Below, one piece after another: positions 9,720 to 19,935 of a stretch of 64,000 nt of DNA. The notes beneath the pieces were generated by a model. It did no database searches. It saw nothing but the letters and a program-made list of their open reading frames with translations, and was not told where the DNA came from. Every line of letters starts with the position of its first letter. Position 1 is the first letter of the stretch. Origin of the DNA: Zygaena filipendulae (Eukaryota > Arthropoda > Insecta > Lepidoptera > Zygaenidae); NCBI GenBank assembly GCA_907165275.2, contig OU015661.1, positions 193,501 through 257,500 on the forward strand, in the 5' to 3' direction. The position numbers and the translations under genes were made by a program.

Positions 9720-11123
9720 CACACAACTTCCTCACAGAAAGGATTGATCTCATCCATAAATCACCACTCAAGCAGCGAAAGTAGTAGCACACCACCCATC
9801 TCCATCCGTTATCCTAACATGTCTAGCCCGATGCAATTGCACCAGTTTTATGCACCAATTTGAATTTGTCTATTCACAACACAACAAACTTTTTAATTTT
9901 ACTGTTACAAGTTCACAGGGCTGCCTCATATTAGGAAAACAGGGTAGCTTAGCCTACTTAAGTCTAGAGAAGCCTGTATGTGCACGAGACAGTCAGCCTC
10001 GTGACCATAATGTATTCTCAACCTGCTGAGCTAACCTCTGAGAGGCTCAAACTGAATCTTTTAAATGTCTCACCATGAGCCATATAATCAAGTCAAGTTT
10101 TTAAACAATGCCACTGGTGGGAACCCAGCATTGGGGAACAATTAGGCATGATCGCCACAGTCTACCACAATGCTGGTGAACAGAAACAATTCGAGCACAG
10201 TAAGAGAATAGTTGCTGACTTTGAGGCTTCTGCCAGGAATGCAGGGCTCGATCGCGAACTGTTATAACAAATCCTATTTTAACAATTATAATACAAACAG
10301 CGAAAAATCAAAGTTAGCCTTGAAATATAATGCAATAAATGGACTTACCACTTCTCCTGTAGATATAAAATTGCCTGGTTTGTTGAAACGACCAGAGTTG
10401 CGTGTATTATCTGAAAATTAGCAGAATTTCAAATGTGTATTCAGAATTGAGACTTTTGCTAAGCCTTACCGCACATGCACGGTTTCTGCGTAAGGTTAGC
10501 AGTTGGTTAGCAGCTCTTCTATTGTATGGAATTGACGTCTTCGGCTGCTCTGTTTGCTGACTATCGGAAAAACTGACACGATTATCGTGCGTGTTTTTAC
10601 ATGTTGTTTTTACATGGCAGTGCCGGTACCTACCTACTTACCGCTGAAGATTCAACGTTTGTTTGACATAGAAATTTAACCATGTAGCGATGTATTTTAT
10701 ACGTAACTAAGTGGCGATATACTTTAATCATATTTTTTTGTCTCAACAATTTACCGCTTAATGAGAAAAAAACATGTTTAAAATAAATAGGTCTAAAGTA
10801 TAAAGTAATGGCGTAAAGGTAATGGCGAGACCTCAGGGCGAGTCGTTATAAAAAAGAACATGTTACGGTCTGAAGTTACAGAATCAAATATCAATCGCAA
10901 ATATGTGGTAAGATACTTACATTTGTTGTACGACATTTTAATAATGTTCCACAGGTTCCACTTCTTGACCGTTTAATGATTATGTTGTTTAGGTTAGGAA
11001 GGAAAGACTTTTATTTAGCTCACTCAGAGAGAAGGTAATCACTACGTGAGCTCACTCACAAGCTTGGCTGGCCACAAATTAACTAGACAGACATGGCGCT
11101 GGCATTAGCGTCCACAAACTAAC
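9720..11123. other. Upstream part of the DSRM locus, no gene seen
   Basis: There is a short CA tract (9708-9724), then AT-rich sequence without a convincing exon on either strand. The missing 5' exon(s) of the DSRM gene could lie here or further right, but I cannot place them. Confidence 0.4.
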
Positions 11124-11340
11124 CACAGACGAATAAGAGAACATACTGACATATGTTAGCGTCTGCCGTCTGCCGTCTAGGGATATTCGATATACATCGA
11201 TGCATCGAATTTACTCGATGTTTACATTACGATTTATACGGATTTATCGAATCGACGGAAAAGCTATTGATTTCTTCGATCTATCGATGTATTTCATGAA
11301 ACATCGAATAAATGGTAACTAGTTAACTACTGATTATATT

Positions 11341-12274
11341 CAGGGCTGCCAGCAAATAAATCGCGGCGATACGGTTTCTTATCCGCAATTATACGAAAAT
11401 TTGGTCGCATTATACATAACCATTTCGTAAATCGATTTTTCCTCATAATTTCATAAAACATCATAAAACTAACATACTCAGCTTTGTTAAATACTAACCC
11501 TAGCATGTAAGACCATTGTTACTGACACTACTATGGACTCAGGTCTGAAATAAATCTGTACTAGCTGTCCCCCGCGATTTCATCCGCGATAATTTCAGAG
11601 TTCCCGTGGGAATTCCAGGAAAAAAGTGCTGTAGTTTACGGTGATAAGCAGTTCCCGCTTTAATTCCGCAGTTCTCGCGGGAATTTCGGTATAAAAACTA
11701 CCCTATCTTTTAAGTTGAACCATATTATAAATGTTTACAAAATTTTATCAAAATCCGTTCAGTAGTTTCAGAGTCCATCGAGGACAAACAACTCATGATT
11801 TATATCTATTAAGATTAGTATTATTATACTTCAATTAAGTTTCGTTTTTTATAACACGAAATCGTACAGGATGATCAATAACTTTTTAGTATACTGGTCA
11901 CATTCAAATAATCGCATTTCTAAGTTTTTGCAGTTGTGGTAATATTTCAATCAAAAAAGTGCAAAGTCGCCAAAGACAGACGAGATGTCAGATGACACGA
12001 ACAAACAATATGACAATTTTGAGAAAGAGAACTATAGCCACACATTTCATCATAGTTTGTCAAGTTGGCAATATCTTATCTTAATCTCTGTTCATCCCAT
12101 CTACGGTTCATCCAACACAGAGTAAACGGACATCTTCGAAAAAAAGCAAGATGCTAACTCCGTTCCATTTCATGCATAATTTGTTTTGTATCGTATTATA
12201 CGGAATATTCGTAGATACAATGAACCGTCCGATTATACATATTTTGTATCCAAATATACGATCTGGCAGCCCTG
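11341..12274. mobile_element. Non-autonomous hAT element with 8-bp target duplication
   Basis: The ends are CAGGGCTGCCAG (11341-11352) and CTGGCAGCCCTG (12263-12274), a perfect 12-bp inverted repeat. Both sides carry ATTATATT (11333-11340 and 12275-12282). An 8-bp duplication and a CAGGG start are hAT hallmarks. The 934-bp body has no open frame and contains a later repeat at 11566-11815. Confidence 0.88.
11566..11815 (-). mobile_element. Helitron-like repeat nested in the hAT element
   Basis: On the plus strand it begins actagctgtcccccgcgatt, followed by gcagttcccgctttaattcc and tcagtagtttcagagtccat, and ends near ttaagattagtattatt. Nearly the same sequence lies at 15446-15705, so this is one subfamily. 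Minus-strand reading gives the CTAG 3' end. Confidence 0.6.
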
Positions 12275-12465
12275 ATTATATTATAATGATAATGATTCAA
12301 TAATTTCAATTGCTTCAAGACAAAAATAAAACCTATTGGTGCCTGGTGGCGCTAATTAGCGGTTGGCGGACAGGCGGAATCTAGAAATTGCCAGAAATTG
12401 ACATTGGTGACACTGCATCAGTACGTGACAGACAAAGAATTGGCTACTTGACAAAAAAATTTTTT

Positions 12466-12730
12466 TTAGTCCGTCGTGTAGATTAGTAAAAAATATTGGA
12501 CACGTATTTTTTCTTTTTTTACGTACTCAAAAAATAACAGAGATACATTGAGTTGAAATTTCGCGTGACGTCACAATTCGGTGCGGTTTGTATGGCGCTT
12601 ATAATGAATATTGACGTCACGAGCCCCCCACCCTAAACTTTAATGCGCTTTATCTATGTTCATTTTCATTAAATTGAAAAAGCCAAAAATACGTGTCTAT
12701 TATTTTTTTATTTTCTAACTGACGGACTAA
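12466..12730. mobile_element. 265-bp TTAGTCCGTC MITE, copy 1
   Basis: The ends TTAGTCCGTC and GACGGACTAA are inverted. Inside are gtagattagtaaaaaatatt, two gacgtca words and ccccccaccctaaactttaa. Copies of 264-265 bp are at 18602-18865 and 57887-58151. Confidence 0.75.
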
Positions 12731-13314
12731 TTAGAATTTTGATATTCAAACCTTGGAGAATATCCAATTTAAATAAAAGTTTTTTGATAATATTAACCGT
12801 TGGTGTTGTTGATTGTCTCGATAATTTGATGGGCTTTTAGTACAAACATTTGATTACATTTGGACTTAATTATGTCGTATATTTGTAATCTGCATACCTT
12901 ACAGAACAGGAAAGGATTTTAGGATATAATAACCGCTTATTATCAATAGATTGGTCAAGTAAGTAGTAGGCTAACGGCACAAACTACTTAGAGATACTAC
13001 CGTTAACCTAGTTAACGGTTAACCTAGTTTGTTAACCATTTTTTAATAATGTTAGAAGAAGTACTCGATGTCTTAAAACCGATGTATCGAAAAATATCGA
13101 TGCATAGTCGCGATGTATAAATGTATAAATGGACACCCCTAACCCCTTATACCAAGCAGGGAACCAATCCTATTCCAATTTGTTGTTTTTAATGGCTCCA
13201 CCGTTTTGACGATGATTCTGCCAATGTCACAGCTACCTACCTTTTTATAAGCGATAGGCGATGTTTTTTTTTGTCCTGCAATGAGCCAACAGTATGTTCT
13301 CTTATTCGTCTGTG

Positions 13315-15440
13315 AATGAGCCGTACCGAAAACACGCGTGTCATGTTTGTCTTCGTTATCTCAGTCACTTTTCACCATCTATTTTGAACCGCAGGAAACT
13401 GGCTTTCAAGAGAGCCATGTTGTAACTTGGGGATCAATCTTCAATCAATTTTTATCCGTCTACGATGTGCGTAGATGCCGTGTGTCATTGGAGGTCATTG
13501 GCGTCATTGGCCGTGGCAAATTATACTTAATTATTTTTTTTCTCTTCTTTTTGGACTCGATACTGCTGTGCTGGCAACAATGTCATTAATGACAATTGCC
13601 ATATATAAAAAAAGTACAATTCAATGTTCTCTTAATCGTCTGTGTTCATGATCTTTATTTGTTTTTTTTTTTTTAAAACTAAAATCTATTCTAATAGGTC
13701 TAGTTAATTTGTGAAATGTAAGCGAAAGTTGAAGAAGAAAGAAAACAAAAAATTGTATAGCGTTAGAATTTTTTGTGTTTTAGGGGTGTAAAATGACTAA
13801 ATAAGTAAAAGTAAAAACCAGTAGCTGGATAGTGCATACTTGTGAATACCCAATCCCAAAGAGGAGTTACTTTTTTAGCAGTATACGTTGAAATAATGAG
13901 GAAATCTTTTAAACTGTAGCCTGACGTAAGTTTTTAGCGACATTTTTTATCTGATTTGCATATTCGTACATAATATTAATCACTAATTAATAACATCGAA
14001 CATTTAGGTCCATACCTATTCCAAAAGGTTATTCAAGTCATGAATCTAGTTTTAAAACTAATTTCAATTAAAGCTTTAATTTAGAACCTTACTTGAAACG
14101 AGATTCATCAATCAACAATCAGTCGAGTTATTTCCTTATTCTAGAACGACGCTTGAGGATTAGTTGAGGATTTGCTTGAGTATAGATTAGTATATACTCA
14201 AGCAAAGATTTGATCTTTGTTTACGTCTGTCATGTCAAGACCACTCAACCAATCAGAGCTCAAAATCTCTTTTTCTTTTTCTTGCATTGTTTAAGTAGGC
14301 CATATATCTTTAAAATAGACTGAAAAAAAAAATTCATGCAAGTACCCTATTTAGTGTAGTGTGATCACTCGCTCTCTCGCTCTCTCTCACTCACTGATCC
14401 CAAATTGTATCCGATTTAGATTCCCTAAATTGGAAGTAATGTAATAAGCCCATTATTAATACACACAAGTGTAGATATAGGCGCTGATGCGAAAGCTGCT
14501 AGTCTACAAATAAATAATAATTAATTAAATCTGAGTTGGCACCACAGTAGGCTGGCAAAGATTATTTTAAATGTAACAGTCACAAGTTCTACTAAAATTA
14601 CTTACTGAAAGTAGTTTTTATTATTAAAAGTTACATACATATAGGTACCTATTTCTCATTAAACTGGTCAATGTTTATAATAAAATTATGTAAAGATAGT
14701 ATGTAAAGAAGTATGTGGTTTTTGTTGAAACTATTCACATTAAATTTCAAATGAACCAAATATATTATATTACCATTATTATGAACCTTTGCATATTATA
14801 GACAGATTGGCTGATAGTTGGATCAGTCTATCAGATCAGATCTATCAATTACTATGAAATTCAATCTTTTGAGTCGCTGTGCGTCTTTTGAGTTTTGCGC
14901 ACAAAGTGCAGTGCACTCGCATGTGTGTTAGTGGTAAATTGGTAATTTAAAGACTGATCCAACTATTCATAAGCCTGAAAAGTGCCTGGGTCTTAATTAC
15001 GATATACCTACTCAGACATCAGCTAGCCAAGTGGGTGTTTTTAGTGGGGATTGAAATTGGGGGATTAGGGGGGGAGGGCAGTTCCATAATTTCTTGGCAA
15101 TAGATAGTAGTCTCTAATGTTCACATAAAAATATATGATCGAAATAAATGATGTCTGATTCATTCAGTGTTCAACAAAAACTCTGTGAGAGATTATTTAT
15201 CTTGCAATTAAAATTATTCAACAATAATAATAGTTACACACTTTTTTAGGGTGTGGTCCATTTTATTTATTTATTTATTTATTTTGTACAAACTCAACAC
15301 TATCTATTGGTGAAAACCACATGCACCACACTCTGTTGCATAGTTTTAGAGATGTAAGCATATAGGGAAGGGATAGCCAGCGGGAAGCGACATTATTTTA
15401 TACTATGTATGATTCAACTATATTAAACTTTTTATAATAC
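13315..15440. other. Gene-free stretch upstream of deltex
   Basis: AT-rich with short repeats only: a stretch at 13320-13600 related to 40795-40975, a CT-rich run near 14370-14395 and a TTTA tract near 15262-15285. No exon on either strand could be supported. It may include deltex promoter sequence, but no core promoter was recognised. Confidence 0.4.
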
Positions 15441-15445
15441 TAACT

Positions 15446-15705
15446 AGCTGTCCACCACGATTTTATCCGCGGTAATTTCGGAGTTCCCGCGGTAATTCCG
15501 GGAAAAAAGTGCTGTAGTTTACGGTGATAAGCAATTCCCCGCATTAATCCTAGAGTTCCCGCAGAAATTCCGGGATAAAAACTATCCTATCTTTTAAGTT
15601 GGACCATATTATAAATGGTTACAAAATTTTATCAAAATCAGTTCAGTAGTTTCGGAGTCCATCGCGGACAAACAACGTGACACATGATTTATATATATTA
15701 AGCTT
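15446..15705 (-). mobile_element. Helitron-like repeat, sister copy of 11566-11815
   Basis: Shares agctgtcc, tcggagttcccgcggtaatt, agtgctgtagtttacggtga and the tail gacacatgatttatatatat. It lies about 110 bp upstream of the deltex start codon, so it could be part of the deltex 5' region. Confidence 0.6.
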
Positions 15706-15794
15706 TGAAAAAATTGGAAGAGCAAGAAGAGGGCAATTGCAGATGTAGTTATAAAGTATAGTCTACTTCAGCAGCAGACAAGGCACTCGGAGAC

Positions 15795-15803
15795 ATGGTG
15801 TGA
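15795..15803 (+). promoter_or_regulatory. Two-codon upstream ORF before the deltex start
   Basis: ATG GTG TGA lies 15 bases upstream of, and in frame with, the deltex ATG at 15819. Its TGA also closes the deltex frame on the 5' side, which supports 15819 as the start. Such a minimal uORF could lower translation initiation, provided this stretch is in the mRNA. No proof of the transcript start is visible. Confidence 0.4.
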
Positions 15804-15818
15804 GTGGACGACAGGATC

Positions 15819-16431
15819 ATGTCGTCGGTGCACTGTGTGGTGGTGTGGGAGTGGCAGGCGGGCGCGTGGTGGCTGCCGCACGCGCCGGGCGTGGCGCGCA
15901 CGCTCGAGCGGGCGCACGCCAAGCGGCTGACGCGCGTCGTGCTGGGCGACGCCGACCCCGCGCTGCAGGGCCGCGCCGTCAACCTGCGCACGCTCACGCA
16001 GGGCGCCGACACCGAGCCCGAGGGGGCGGCGCCGGGGGCGGGGGCCGGGCAGGCGGCGGACACGTGCCGCGTGCGCCGCGCCTGCTACAGCGTGCAGTCG
16101 CCGGCCGGGCGCGGCGCGCGCTGGGAGTGGGCGCGCCTGGAGCCGCCGCCGCGCGCCGCCGAGCTGCTGTACGAGCCGCTGCCCATGGAGGTGCAGTGCC
16201 GGCTCGAGGACGCGTGGGCGCGCGGCGGCGACCTGCTGCGCCACGACCGCTGGCTGCTGAGCGTGGCGCGCATGACGGCGCGGCTGGAGGGGGTCGCGCC
16301 GGGCGGCGGGGGCGCCCGCCTGCTGCGCCGCGCCCCGCAGCCCCCCTACCCGCTGACGCGCTCGCCCGCGCCGCCCCCGCCGCCGCCGCTGCCGCCGCCC
16401 GACAGCCGCGCCGAGTGTGCGCTCGTTGAAG
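15819..16431 (+). CDS. dx: deltex exon 1: both WWE domains
   Basis: The ATG at 15819 follows an in-frame TGA at 15801. The exon encodes residues 1-204 and ends at gaag/gtgggt in phase 1. The 3' part is a proline run after RRAPQPPYPL. GC content is far above the flanking DNA. Confidence 0.9.
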
Positions 16432-18505
16432 GTGGGTCGGTAGTGTGATCAGTATTCGAGTTGTGAATATTTATATTTGTAACAACTGTTATGATTTGCG
16501 AGCATCCTATTTAAATGTGAAAATAAAATTTAGTATAACCAAAAAAAGCCTAGCTGGTTTCCGGAATATTATTCAAATTTAAAATTTCAAAATAATCTAT
16601 TACTTTCACAATATGAACTCATAACTAGGTAAACAGCTGGAGCCTCCTTTTAGGCATAATTGGACATAGATAAGCAATAGTGTGTTAACCCACAATGGAA
16701 AACTTTGAGTAAATCGTGTTTTAAAAGTTTAGCACCATTTTGTGTCAACATTTTTTATATTTAGTTACATATTTAAGCAATGTAATAAGGTAAACACATA
16801 ATAAAAAAAATGTTCCTTAAATAGTTCTGAATCAATAACTTAAGTTTGTGGGTTAACATGTTATTGCTTATCTGCGTCCAATTATGCCTGTGCCAGGAGA
16901 CTCCGCTCCTCAAAACTAATTTTGAGGAAAAAAAGGAAAGAGGAAGAGAAAAAAAAATTTACTAAATACACATTCTGAAAGTATACAGATTTTATTACAT
17001 TACATTTAAATAAATCGTGTGAAAAAGTTATAAAATGTAAAAACATATTTGCAGGACGGCGGCCACGGATCCCGCAGCAGCCCACGGGCCCGAGCGGGCA
17101 GGCCGCGGCCGCGGGCGGCGCGCGCTGCGCCTCGCCCCGGGAGCGCAAGCCGGGCCTCGCGCGCCAGATACTGCACAACCTCAACATATTCAGTGAGTAT
17201 CCGAACGGGTCGCCGAGTGACACACTTGTTTCCCTGTATGAACTAACTAATCGAACCTATCGATACCATACCATCAATACTAACCCAAAGTCGATCTTAG
17301 TTTGTCAATAAAATTGTAGAAAATAGAAAGAAGAGGTTCTTTTCTGAGTTTCTTGGCATTCTTGTCAGTTCTTCTTAGCGTGTTTCGAACTGACAGTTAT
17401 TTCTGGTGTGGCGACCCCTACGCCACAAGTCACGAACTACGGCCTCCGGCGATCTACAGTCGGAGCCGCGGTTCCCCGGACATACCACCTCGCCCGGCGG
17501 GAAACTTCCCCTTTGGTGGCGGTCGAGCCATATCATTCATGCCGCTCCCCGCCCGCCACACTGGCATCATTGGCATCGCATGGTGACTAGCTAGACACCT
17601 ACCTAGGGGCGCCGCTTGCAGGACTTCATTAGGATTAATCACACGGGAAGTAGCTTGGCTCTTAGCAATAAGTGAAGCTCTTTTTAAGATGGCCTTAGCC
17701 TAAGTGATCGTAACAACCAATCCTAATTAGTAAGAAAATTTGAATTTGAATCGATCGATGCACTCAGGCAACAGCAAGACGCTCCCTCCCCCGCCCCCGC
17801 CCCCGCCGCCCCCGCCGGCGTCGGCCCCGGGCGCGCCGCACGCCGCCGCGCCCGCGCCGCTCGACGAGCCGCGCGACGAGCCGCGCCTCACGGACACCGA
17901 GAGCGGCAGCACGCGGTCCGCGCGCCGGCACAGCGTCGACACCGTGTCCACGTACCTCAGCCACGAGAGCAAGGAGAGCCTGCAGGTGCACCCCCCATCT
18001 TCGGCACTCGTGCCTCGCCTCCCGAGCGCGGAGCGGCCGCCTGACGTCGAGCCTTTGTTTCAGCAAGCGCCGGTGGGCGAGCTGCTCAACTGCAGCGCGG
18101 GCAGCGACGACGTCTTCGAGGAGCCGGACGCCGCCGTAGGTCGGTATGGTAGCCGCGGCCCCGGTGGCGGCAGGCGCCAGGCGGCAGGCGGCCCCCTCTA
18201 AGCTCGCGTGCGACTCCGCACTCCGCAGACGCGGGCGGGCTGCCGGCGGCGGTGGGCGGTGAGCGGTGGGCGCGGTGGGCGCGGGCGCACGCGGCGGGCG
18301 TGGCGCGGCCGCAGTGGGGCGCGCTGTGCCCGGCCTGCCTGCGCGCGCTGCGGGCCGGCGCCGAGCCCGCCGTGGCGCTGCGCCGCTGCCAGCACATGCT
18401 GCACCTACACTGCCTGCACGACCACCTCGCGCGCCTGCACCGCCGAGGGGTATGCCTTGCCCTACACCCGCCCCCCGCCACCCGCCACACACACACGCAC
18501 ACACG

Positions 18506-18537
<32 letters not shown>

Positions 18538-19932
18538 CTCCACACACACGATGATACATGATTTATTTATTTACTAATTAGCTGCTTGACTAAATTTTTT
18601 TTTAACCCGTGGTGTAGATTAGTAAAAAATATGGGACACATATTTTTTCCTTTTTTTACGTAATGAAAATATAAGGGCGATAAATTGAGTTAAAATTTCG
18701 CGCGACGTCACCACCCGGTGCAGTTTGTACGGGGCTTATACTGAATAATGACGTCACGAGTCTTCCACTCTAAACTTGAATGCACTTTATCCATGTTTAT
18801 TTTCATTAATTTGAAAAAGCAAAAATATGTGTCTATTATTTTTTATTTTTTAACTGAAGGACTAATTAAAATTTTGATTATCATACTCTGGAGAATACCC
18901 AATTGTGTAATTTGCAAGTTGCCGCGGGAATTCCGGGACGAAAGGTACCCTATATCCTTCTTTGTACCCCTGTCAACGTGTATGCAAAATTTTATGACGA
19001 TCGGTCGAAATAAACTCACATTCGCATTCAAAATAGTAACGTACAATGTCTGAGAAAGGTTTATTGAATCTTTTTCGGTGTAAGAGTGTGCAAAAACTCA
19101 AAACGTCCAACGATTATTTTCTGCGTCAGGAGCCCCTGTATATCGAGTGCCTGGTGTGCGGCGAGGTGTACGGGGAGGGGGGCGAGCGGCCGCGGGGCGA
19201 GTGGGGCGGGCGGGCGGAGGGCGCGGACGGGGACGAGTGGGGCGCGTGGGGCGGCGCGCGGGGCGCGGGCGAGCAGCCGCCCGGCAGCATGGCGTGGAGC
19301 GTGCAGCCCGCGCCGCTGCCCGGCTTCCCGCCCGGCACCGCCTCCATCCTGGTCACCTACAAGTGGGTACCCACTCATCGCCACCGCGGCGAGGGGCCGT
19401 CCATTAACTAACTCACACGAATTTTATAATCGTTTGCGTCGCGGCTCGGGCGCGCCAGCTTCCAGGCGGGGCGGCAGGGCGCGCGGCACCCGGCGCCCGG
19501 CCAGCCGTACTACGCGGTGGGCTTCCCGCGGCACTCGCTGCTGCCCGACACGCCCCTGGGCCGGCAGGTCGGTAGCTCTTATTCATTATCGGAAGCGATA
19601 GCACCGTCGCACGTCGGTATCCTTATAAGTTTTTATTATAAATAAATGCGGAAGTGGGTTCGTTTGTTTCTTACGCTTTCACGCCTTAACGGCTTTATCT
19701 TATGCCCGACGCGCAGGTGCTGGCGGCGCTGCGCGCGGCGTGGGAGCGGCGCGTGCTGTTCGGCGTGGGCGCGTCGCAGACCACGGGCCGCGAGCACGTG
19801 GTGGCGTGGCGCGCCCGCCCGCCGCCCGCCGCGCCGCACCACTACCGCGCGCGCCGCCCGCCCAGCCTGCTGCTGCAGCGCGCGCTCGAGCGGCTGCAGG
19901 CGCTGCTCGCCGACCACGAGGACCAATACTGA
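15819..19932 (+). CDS. dx: Deltex, E3 ubiquitin ligase of the Notch pathway
   Basis: Exons 15819-16431, 17055-17192, 17768-17985, 18064-18139, 18229-18449, 19130-19362, 19459-19567 and 19717-19932 join in phase to 1824 bp, or 607 residues. The order is two WWE domains (about 1-165; HCVVVWEW, LERAHAKRLTRVVLGDADPA, SPAGRGARWEW, EDAWARG), a proline-rich linker, a conserved HSVDTVSTYLSHESKES segment, a RING-H2 (about 385-450; CPAC, CQHMLHLHC, CLVC) and a Deltex C-terminal domain (LPGFPPGTASI, YYAVGFPRHSLLPD, AAWERRVLFGVGASQTTG). Deltex binds Notch ankyrin repeats through its WWE domains and promotes Notch ubiquitination and endosomal sorting. Drosophila Dx is somewhat longer (over 700 residues). 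Odd points: exons are strongly GC-rich, and the WNEIHHKTE-like motif expected near the C terminus is poorly kept (VVAWRARPPPAAPHH). Confidence 0.92.
16639..16904. mobile_element. 266-bp MITE in deltex intron 1
   Basis: The ends are inverted: aggcataattggac..agataagcaat on the left and attgcttatctgcgtccaat tatgcct on the right, with outer ggagcctcc/ggagactcc. The AT-rich core contains gtaataaggtaaacacataa. A diverged relative lies at 39484-39715. Confidence 0.72.
17055..17192 (+). CDS. dx: deltex exon 2: linker
   Basis: Begins after atttgcag, ends at gtgagt, phase 1 to phase 1. Encodes a Gly/Pro/Ala-rich linker ending SPRERKPGLARQILHNLNIF. Confidence 0.85.
17288..17755 (+). mobile_element. 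LINE 3'-end fragment in deltex intron 2
   Basis: gagtttcttggcattcttgt, cagttcttcttagcgtgttt and cgaactgaca resemble the 3' untranslated region of the LINE at 45660-49925 (gagtttcttgtcagttcttc, near 49780). The tail aatttgaatttgaa ends 12 bases before the deltex exon 3 acceptor, so it supplies intron sequence right up to the splice site. Confidence 0.6.
17768..17985 (+). CDS. dx: deltex exon 3: poly-proline and conserved Ser-rich segment
   Basis: Begins after cactcag. Encodes SNSKTL, a run of 11 prolines, then LTDTESGSTRSARRHSVDTV and STYLSHESKESLQ. Poly-proline here is a likely site for SH3-type partners. The donor is cag/gtgcac. Confidence 0.85.
18064..18139 (+). CDS. dx: deltex exon 4: short acidic exon
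   Basis: Begins after gtttcag and encodes QAPVGELLNCSAGSDDVFEE PDAAV. The donor is placed at gtag/gtcggt because only this phase joins to the RING exon. The stronger-looking gcc/gtaggt four bases earlier would shift the frame. Confidence 0.75.
18229..18449 (+). CDS. dx: deltex exon 5: first part of the RING-H2
   Basis: Begins after ctccgcag and encodes a GERWARWARAHAAG stretch then LCPACLRALRAG and LRRCQHMLHLHCLHDHLARL. This supplies C-x2-C and C-x-H-x2-H-x2-C. The last zinc pair comes from the next exon. Confidence 0.88.
18478..18553. repeat. CA microsatellite in deltex intron 5
   Basis: An almost pure CA run with scattered CG units, about 75 bp, 30 bp downstream of the exon 5 donor. Confidence 0.9.
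18602..18865. mobile_element. TTAGTCCGTC MITE, copy 2, in deltex intron 5
   Basis: Same internal sequence as 12466-12730 (gtagattagtaaaaaatatg, two gacgtca words) but with more decayed ends (ttaacccgtgg and gaaggactaa). Confidence 0.7.
18903..19040 (-). mobile_element. Helitron-like fragment in deltex intron 5
   Basis: Contains gccgcgggaattccgggacg, ggtaccctatatccttcttt, gtcaacgtgtatgcaaaatt and tcggtcgaaataaactcaca, the internal part of the short Helitrons. Both ends are missing. Confidence 0.5.
19130..19362 (+). CDS. dx: deltex exon 6: end of RING and start of the Deltex C-terminal domain
   Basis: Begins after gcgtcag. CLVCGEVYGEGG supplies the last RING cysteines. A Gly/Glu/Trp-rich insert follows, then QPPGSMAW and LPGFPPGTASILVTY. 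Ends in phase 2 at gtgggt. Confidence 0.88.
19459..19567 (+). CDS. dx: deltex exon 7: Deltex C-terminal domain core
   Basis: Begins after gcgccag. Encodes FQAGRQGARHPAPGQPYYAV then GFPRHSLLPDTPLGRQ, matching the GFPRHCYLP-type core of Deltex proteins. Ends in phase 0 at gtcggt. Confidence 0.88.
19717..19932 (+). CDS. dx: deltex exon 8: end of the protein
   Basis: Begins after gacgcgcag. Encodes VLAALRAAWERRVLFGVGAS, QTTGREHVVAWR and a C-terminal helix ending LLADHEDQY, then TGA. The minisatellite at 19936 starts four bases after the stop. Confidence 0.9.
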   Translation: MLAALRAAWERRVLFGVGASQTTGREHVVAWRARPPPAAPHHYRARRPPSLLLQRALERLQALLADHEDQY

Positions 19933-19935
19933 CTA

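Larger units (their letters stand above)
11124..13314. mobile_element. 2.2-kb unit with 25-bp terminal inverted repeats
   Basis: cacagacgaataagagaaca plus tactg at 11124-11148 is perfectly inverted at 13290-13314 (cagta then tgttctcttattcgtctgtg). A third, partial copy of the end lies at 13623-13644. Inside are a hAT MITE (11341-12274), a Helitron-like repeat (11566-11815) and a 265-bp MITE (12466-12730). TATCGATG-rich stretches occur near both ends (11167-11310, 13060-13125). No transposase. The outer pair could be one transposon's ends or two separate copies of a short repeat. Confidence 0.5.

Noticed and set aside
13338..13589. 83-codon frame upstream of deltex as a gene
   Set aside because: It lacks an ATG at its start, overlaps a repeat related to 40795-40975, and has no domain.
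15768..16429. Alternative frames over deltex exon 1
   Set aside because: Shadows produced by very high GC; only the 15819 frame gives WWE motifs and joins to exon 2.
18131..18141. Donor at gcc/gtaggt for deltex exon 4
   Set aside because: Would end the exon in phase 0 and throw the RING exon out of frame; the donor four bases on restores the frame.
17764..18549. 261-codon minus-strand frame opposite deltex exons 3-5
   Set aside because: Arg/Ala-rich shadow of GC-rich deltex exons and the CA repeat; the plus strand has phase-consistent exons with known domains.
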